From: Photorhabdus akhurstii
GTDB lineage: Bacteria > Pseudomonadota > Gammaproteobacteria > Enterobacterales > Enterobacteriaceae
Reading direction: 5' to 3'
DNA length: 64,000 nt
Assembly (NCBI RefSeq): GCF_018448925.1
Contig: NZ_RCWE01000004.1
Span: forward strand, 1 to 64,000
This document shows positions 60,144-64,000 of this stretch, piece by piece. Each line of letters starts with the position of its first letter. The first letter of the stretch is position 1. The notes beneath the pieces are model-generated. The model saw only the letters and a list, made by a program, of their open reading frames with translations, did no database searches and was not told the DNA's origin. The translations under genes and the position numbers were made by a program.

Positions 60144-60830
60144 ATGTGTCTGGGTAAACAGAGAAAGCTGAAAAATTATATTGATAAATATCATCTTGAT
60201 AGCATTTTTCCATTAGAATTTATGCAAAAATTGGAGGTGGTTGATGTTAAGAAAAATGCTTATCTTACGCATCAGTCATCGAATTTTACTCATCTCTATA
60301 TTTTGGTTGAGGGGAAACTTAAGGTTGAATTTTATAATGTTAATGGCAAATTCTTTGTTTTTGCCTTTGCTACTCCTCTTTTTCTTATTGGAGATTTAGA
60401 ACTTTTTCATTCCCAAGAGAATAACATAATTAATACTATTTTTGCTCAGGAGCAGTCAGTACTTCTATCAATACCGTTAGAGACGGTGAAAACGTTTGGC
60501 TTAACGGCTCCTGGATTTCTTGAATTTGTTTGTAAACAACTCAGTAATAAGCTTTTCGAGTCATTTTTGTTTCGGTCGGGAGTATTTTTGACTGTTGAGG
60601 ATAAATTAAAGCGATTTCTTTATTATAATTCGAAAAGAAATGGATTTGTACAGATATTAGAGAGAAGGGAAGACTTAGCATCTATTTTAGGTGTTTCAGT
60701 TAGGCAATTAAATAGGGCTATTAAGAGTTTGAATGAGAAAGGAATCATTATGTCAAAAAATAAGAGAGTTGAAATTATTGATTATGATTTTTTAAAAAAG
60801 GATATTGAGTTCCAGTTAGATGTTAAGTGA
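60144..60830 (+). CDS. CRP/FNR-family regulator, YeiL-like
   Basis: A 228-residue regulator. Residues 20-140 form a cyclic-nucleotide-binding-like beta-roll (HLYILVEGKLKVEFYNVNGKFFVF), then a dimer helix and a winged HTH (RREDLASILGVSVRQLNRAIKSLNEKGII, about 175-205). The cAMP-contacting Arg-Ser of CRP is not evident, so the ligand is unknown. E. coli has a similar regulator, YeiL, beside the nucleoside hydrolase gene rihB, which makes control of the upstream nucleoside genes likely. It lies 193 bp after them, with the heptamer repeat between. Confidence 0.85.
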   Translation: MCLGKQRKLKNYIDKYHLDSIFPLEFMQKLEVVDVKKNAYLTHQSSNFTHLYILVEGKLKVEFYNVNGKFFVFAFATPLFLIGDLELFHSQENNIINTIFAQEQSVLLSIPLETVKTFGLTAPGFLEFVCKQLSNKLFESFLFRSGVFLTVEDKLKRFLYYNSKRNGFVQILERREDLASILGVSVRQLNRAIKSLNEKGIIMSKNKRVEIIDYDFLKKDIEFQLDVK

Positions 60831-60860
60831 TGTAAATAAGAAATTCTATTTTCCCAAATA

Positions 60861-60891
60861 GCTGCATTGTTAGTAGGATAAACAATGCAGC
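60861..60891. terminator. Bidirectional terminator-like hairpin
   Basis: GCTGCATTGTT (60861-60871) and AACAATGCAGC (60881-60891) form a perfect 11-bp stem with a 9-base loop, midway between the convergent CRP-like and asparagine-synthetase-like genes. T runs are short on both sides. Confidence 0.6.
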
Positions 60892-60932
60892 AATCAACAT
60901 AATTTAAATTACAGTCTCACACAATGTTGAAA

Positions 60933-62465
60933 TTATGATATGAAATTAAAGTAACCAGATTCTGAGAAATCTTTACCAGATTCTTTGAAACGCTCCTTTG
61001 GTAGTGGATAGCCTAAAGAGAGATATTTTTCAGCGAAATAGAGAGCGCTTTGGCTGGTTAAGCCGATAGTATTAAGGTTGTCAACAACGCTCTTTGGTAG
61101 ATCGCATTTAATATCTTTAACGTAATCTATGATAGTATTTTTTACCCCGCTACCATCTGGCATTCTTATTTTTGGTCTGTCAATGATATATTCGGGTATT
61201 TTTCCTCTGAATGCTTCACGTAAAATATGTTTTTCTACTCCGTTATTGAGTTTGTAAGAAAAATCCAGACTTAAAACATAAGGAACCAATGCTGAATCCA
61301 TAAAGGGAACTCGTGCTTCAACCGTATTTCTCATGCTTGCCCGATCGACTCTTTGTAAATCAGTTCTATGAAGATTATTTAATCGATATAGGGAGAGATA
61401 ATGGGGATCGGGATATGTCTTAAATAGATCGTAGCCAGCAAAAATTTCATCACTGCCTTCTCCACATAGAGCGATTTTAAAGCCGAGGCGGTTAGCGATA
61501 TAATAACCAAAGTGAGCAATATTCGAATCAATTGCATCAATTTGTTCGAAAAATTCACCATAATAGATAGCATCTTGGATGTTATTAATTAATTCTTCCT
61601 GAGTAAAGGTATAGATGATGTGTTTTATCTTATTCTCAGAACAATATCTTTGGGCAATTTCAATATCTTTTGAACCGGGTAATCCAAATGAAATTGCTGT
61701 AACATCGTGGTGATATTTGTGTGCAAGATAGAGCACAATGGTACTGTCTATACCGCCGCTAAACATGATTGATATAGGTAGATCTGTATCAACCCTCTTT
61801 TTGACGGCATTATCTAAAAGTGAATAGACTTTTTCTTTTGCCTGTTCGAAGTTATCGTTGCTTGCGGAAATATTTGTGTCGTAGCTAATATATTTTTCAC
61901 TGGTAAAGCCGTCGAAAATTGAACCGGGTTCAACGGGTTTAATTTCTGAATTAAACTCGATCAATGATTTTATTTCTGATGCTACATACCAGTTACCCTC
62001 TTTTTGGGTGTAATAGAGTGGCTTTATTCCGACGTGATCTCTTCCTAATAAGAATTTATTATTCTTATTATCAAATAGAATAAAACTGAACATTCCATCT
62101 AATTTTTTAATAAATGACTTGCCATAGCAAATGTAGGCGATTAGGGCAACTTCAGCATCGCCGCCATTTTTGAATTGGTAACCTTGTTTAATTAACTCAT
62201 TTCGAAGAGATTTATAATTATAAATTTGACCATTCAGCACAAGATGAAGATCATGTTCCTGATTTGATATGGGTTGATAGGCTGAATCACGTTCGACAAT
62301 CGCCAGTCTGTTGGTTGCGATTGCAAAGTTATTTCTGACAACTTTCTCATTAAACCGAGATGAATCACCTCGATGTGCTATTTTTGACATTATAGTATGT
62401 AGCTTATTCTCAATATCATCAATAAGCCTGTTTTCTGTATTAAAAATACCACCAATTCCACACAT
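60933..62465 (-). CDS. Asparagine synthetase B-like amidotransferase
   Basis: A 510-residue enzyme (E. coli AsnB 554). The N-terminal glutaminase has Cys2 (MCGIGGIF) and the expected Arg in NRLAIVER; the usual NGEIYNY is NGQIYNY, so a Glu that normally contacts glutamine is Gln. The C-terminal synthetase has the PP-loop SGGIDST (about 236-242) and CGEGSDEIFAGY. Family members make asparagine or, in biosynthetic clusters, other amides and beta-lactams. It is 35 bp downstream of an EPSP-synthase-like gene on the same strand, so a role in a special pathway is more likely than housekeeping. Confidence 0.85.
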   Translation of the reverse strand: MCGIGGIFNTENRLIDDIENKLHTIMSKIAHRGDSSRFNEKVVRNNFAIATNRLAIVERDSAYQPISNQEHDLHLVLNGQIYNYKSLRNELIKQGYQFKNGGDAEVALIAYICYGKSFIKKLDGMFSFILFDNKNNKFLLGRDHVGIKPLYYTQKEGNWYVASEIKSLIEFNSEIKPVEPGSIFDGFTSEKYISYDTNISASNDNFEQAKEKVYSLLDNAVKKRVDTDLPISIMFSGGIDSTIVLYLAHKYHHDVTAISFGLPGSKDIEIAQRYCSENKIKHIIYTFTQEELINNIQDAIYYGEFFEQIDAIDSNIAHFGYYIANRLGFKIALCGEGSDEIFAGYDLFKTYPDPHYLSLYRLNNLHRTDLQRVDRASMRNTVEARVPFMDSALVPYVLSLDFSYKLNNGVEKHILREAFRGKIPEYIIDRPKIRMPDGSGVKNTIIDYVKDIKCDLPKSVVDNLNTIGLTSQSALYFAEKYLSLGYPLPKERFKESGKDFSESGYFNFIS

Positions 62466-62500
62466 AGTGAATTCCTTTGGTTAAGAGTTATCAATGATGT

Positions 62501-63856
62501 TTAGATGTCTTCTGGTATAGGGCCAGAATATTTTAATTCATTCACGTTAGCGCCTAATGTGGATATTTCGGCGAAGTATTCTGGATAAGTTTGACCAACA
62601 TGATATGGCTCACTAATAATGAGTGGCTCATCACAATGTAAACCTATTGTGGTGAGCGCCATGATTAATCCATGATCATAATGGCCATCGACAATAACAC
62701 CGCCTTTATATCCATATGGATTACCATAAATAATTAATTGATCTAGCTTTTCTTCTGATCTAATTCCTATTTTGTCTAATTCTCGCCGAAAATCGGAAAT
62801 TCTATCTGATTCTTTATAGCGGATATGCTCAATGTTATAGAAAACGCTTTTACCATCGGCAAACGCAGCTAATGCAGCAAGTGCAGGTACCGCATCTGGC
62901 GCCAGTGAACCATCGAAATCCTGTGCTTTCAGGGGGCCGCCAGAGCGAATATTGAGACAATCTTCTCTGATAAAGCTGATTTTCGTTCCACTGTTAATTA
63001 AATAATCCACTACCGCGCCGTTACCTAATTCTTCCTCAAAGAAACCGTTTAGGGTGACGTCAGAATTCAGTGAGGCGCAAAGTGCAAGGATCGCTGCCGT
63101 GCTGGCGGGATCAGCGCCGACGCTAAATTCTGATGGGATAAATCGACTTTTTCCTGTGGTAAAGAAATTGCGGAATTTATCGTCATATTCAATATTGATG
63201 CCGGCTTTGCGCAAATTATTAATTGTCGTGTGAACCATCGATGGCGCGGTAATTGTGTCGGTGACTTTTATTTGTAGATCTCGTTCACTGATAGCGCCTA
63301 AGTAAAGTAGTCCACTCAGGAATTGAGAGCTTTTTCTGCATGAAATCTCAGTGTAATTACCGATGTTTCTATTTGATTTCATGCTTATTGGTAAAAGTGA
63401 ATCTGGCCCAACGGCGGTACACTGAATATTGAGTAATTTGAGTGCATTGACCATTTCTGATTGTGAACGTGTACCCAGGGAGTGACGGTATTCTGTAATA
63501 AATTCAGTATCAGGTAAATAACCGGATACACCCATTAATAATCGTAATACAACGCCAGAATTACCTGGGTTAAAGATGATTTTTTTATCAATCTTTCTGA
63601 TATCTATACCTTCTACGATTGTCCCTGTAATATCACTATTAAATGATGCTCCTAAACGGGAACAGTTTAATTTCATTGCTGTTGTATTGTTCCCTGATGC
63701 CATGTTATTTATTTTACTTGTACCTTCCGTTAATGATGCAGTCAGAATGGCGCGAGTTGAAGAACTTTTTGAGGCAGGTAAAGTTATTGAACCATTTAGT
63801 GATTTAGTTTTATTTATTTCGATAAATGGCGGATGATTATTACCATAATACTTCAT
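62501..63856 (-). CDS. EPSP synthase-like enolpyruvyl transferase
   Basis: A 451-residue member of the AroA/MurA superfamily (E. coli AroA 427). The landmarks are there: PASKSSSTRAILTASLTEGTS (28-48, AroA has PGSKSxxNR), NPGNSGVVLRLLMG, SSQFLSGLLYLGA, GADPASTAAILALC and KESDRISDFRRELDKIG. But the second half has DHGLIMAL where EPSP synthases have DHRIAM, and the first has SGNNTTAM instead of SDDT. So it probably transfers enolpyruvyl to a substrate other than shikimate 3-phosphate. It stands between another enolpyruvyl-transferase-like gene and an amidotransferase. Confidence 0.85.
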   Translation of the reverse strand: MKYYGNNHPPFIEINKTKSLNGSITLPASKSSSTRAILTASLTEGTSKINNMASGNNTTAMKLNCSRLGASFNSDITGTIVEGIDIRKIDKKIIFNPGNSGVVLRLLMGVSGYLPDTEFITEYRHSLGTRSQSEMVNALKLLNIQCTAVGPDSLLPISMKSNRNIGNYTEISCRKSSQFLSGLLYLGAISERDLQIKVTDTITAPSMVHTTINNLRKAGINIEYDDKFRNFFTTGKSRFIPSEFSVGADPASTAAILALCASLNSDVTLNGFFEEELGNGAVVDYLINSGTKISFIREDCLNIRSGGPLKAQDFDGSLAPDAVPALAALAAFADGKSVFYNIEHIRYKESDRISDFRRELDKIGIRSEEKLDQLIIYGNPYGYKGGVIVDGHYDHGLIMALTTIGLHCDEPLIISEPYHVGQTYPEYFAEISTLGANVNELKYSGPIPEDI

Positions 63857-63884
63857 ATTTTTATCTCGCTTATTATACTGTTAG

Positions 63885-64000
63885 CTAACTTATTCTAGCC
63901 CCGAGAGAATTTAAGGATTGGATAAATCCAGGAAAACCATCATCTAATTTATGTATATGATTAACGGTTGTTCGTTCTCTTGCCCCTAGTGATGCAATAA
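63885..64000 (-). CDS. Second enolpyruvyl transferase-like protein, C-terminus only
   Basis: The minus frame from the window edge to TAG at 63885-63887 gives 37 residues, including RERTTVNHIHKLDDGFPGF and SLNSLGARIS. This is how MurA and AroA-type proteins end (a domain-closing helix with DxG..xxxxLxxLGAxI). The frame overlaps nothing and is 28 bp before the start of the AroA-like gene, so the genes form an operon. The rest of the gene is outside the window; the family call is moderate because it rests on so few residues. Confidence 0.55.
   Translation of the reverse strand, partial: IASLGARERTTVNHIHKLDDGFPGFIQSLNSLGARIS

Overview
The window looks like a chromosomal segment of an insect-pathogenic enterobacterium of the Photorhabdus/Xenorhabdus group, most probably Photorhabdus. 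The core blocks (mfd, lolCDE, cobB, pepT, roxA, phoQP, purB-hflD-mnmA, rluE-nudJ, icd, pagP, cspE, thiD, fbaB, yegQ, baeSR, mdtABC) are close to their Escherichia coli counterparts in length and motifs. They are set in AT-rich intergenic DNA with ERIC repeats, and beside them lies an isnA-isnB pair like the one that makes the isonitrile phenoloxidase inhibitor rhabduscin. The assignment rests on recognition of these families; no database search was run.

Region 1 (1-4.9 kb) is a graveyard and reservoir of contact-dependent-inhibition type toxin tips: three toxin/immunity pairs, each behind a repeated piece of the CdiA pre-toxin region, plus a broken fourth copy, a DUF2569 membrane protein and a short coding remnant. 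Region 2 (4.9-6.8 kb) is isnB and isnA on the minus strand. Region 3 (7.7-26.3 kb) is core genome: mfd, the lolCDE lipoprotein-release operon, cobB, pepT, roxA, phoPQ, purB/hflD/mnmA, rluE/nudJ and icd.

Region 4 (26.5-32.4 kb) is accessory: a repeat-rich coiled-coil membrane protein, a folE/queD-like pair, a LysR regulator, a truncated phage integrase arm domain, an ERIC element and nearly 2 kb without clear genes. Region 5 (32.4-41.4 kb) has a sodium:alanine symporter, the amiD amidase, small membrane proteins, a yddG gene cut by an IS200/IS605 tnpB remnant, a MarA-like regulator, an unlisted 47-residue membrane protein, a PheP-type permease, pagP and cspE.

Region 6 (41.5-57.4 kb) has a TPP riboswitch with thiD, fbaB, a very AT-rich 2 kb gap, the small RNA CyaR directly downstream of yegQ, yegP, and the mdtABC-baeSR multidrug efflux operon without mdtD. 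Region 7 (57.7-64 kb) has a second ERIC element, a nucleoside hydrolase/adenosine deaminase/CRP-like regulator group containing a six-copy heptamer repeat, and, facing it, a minus-strand set of an asparagine-synthetase-like enzyme and two enolpyruvyl-transferase-like enzymes (the second cut by the window edge). That last set is the best candidate here for an undescribed biosynthetic pathway.
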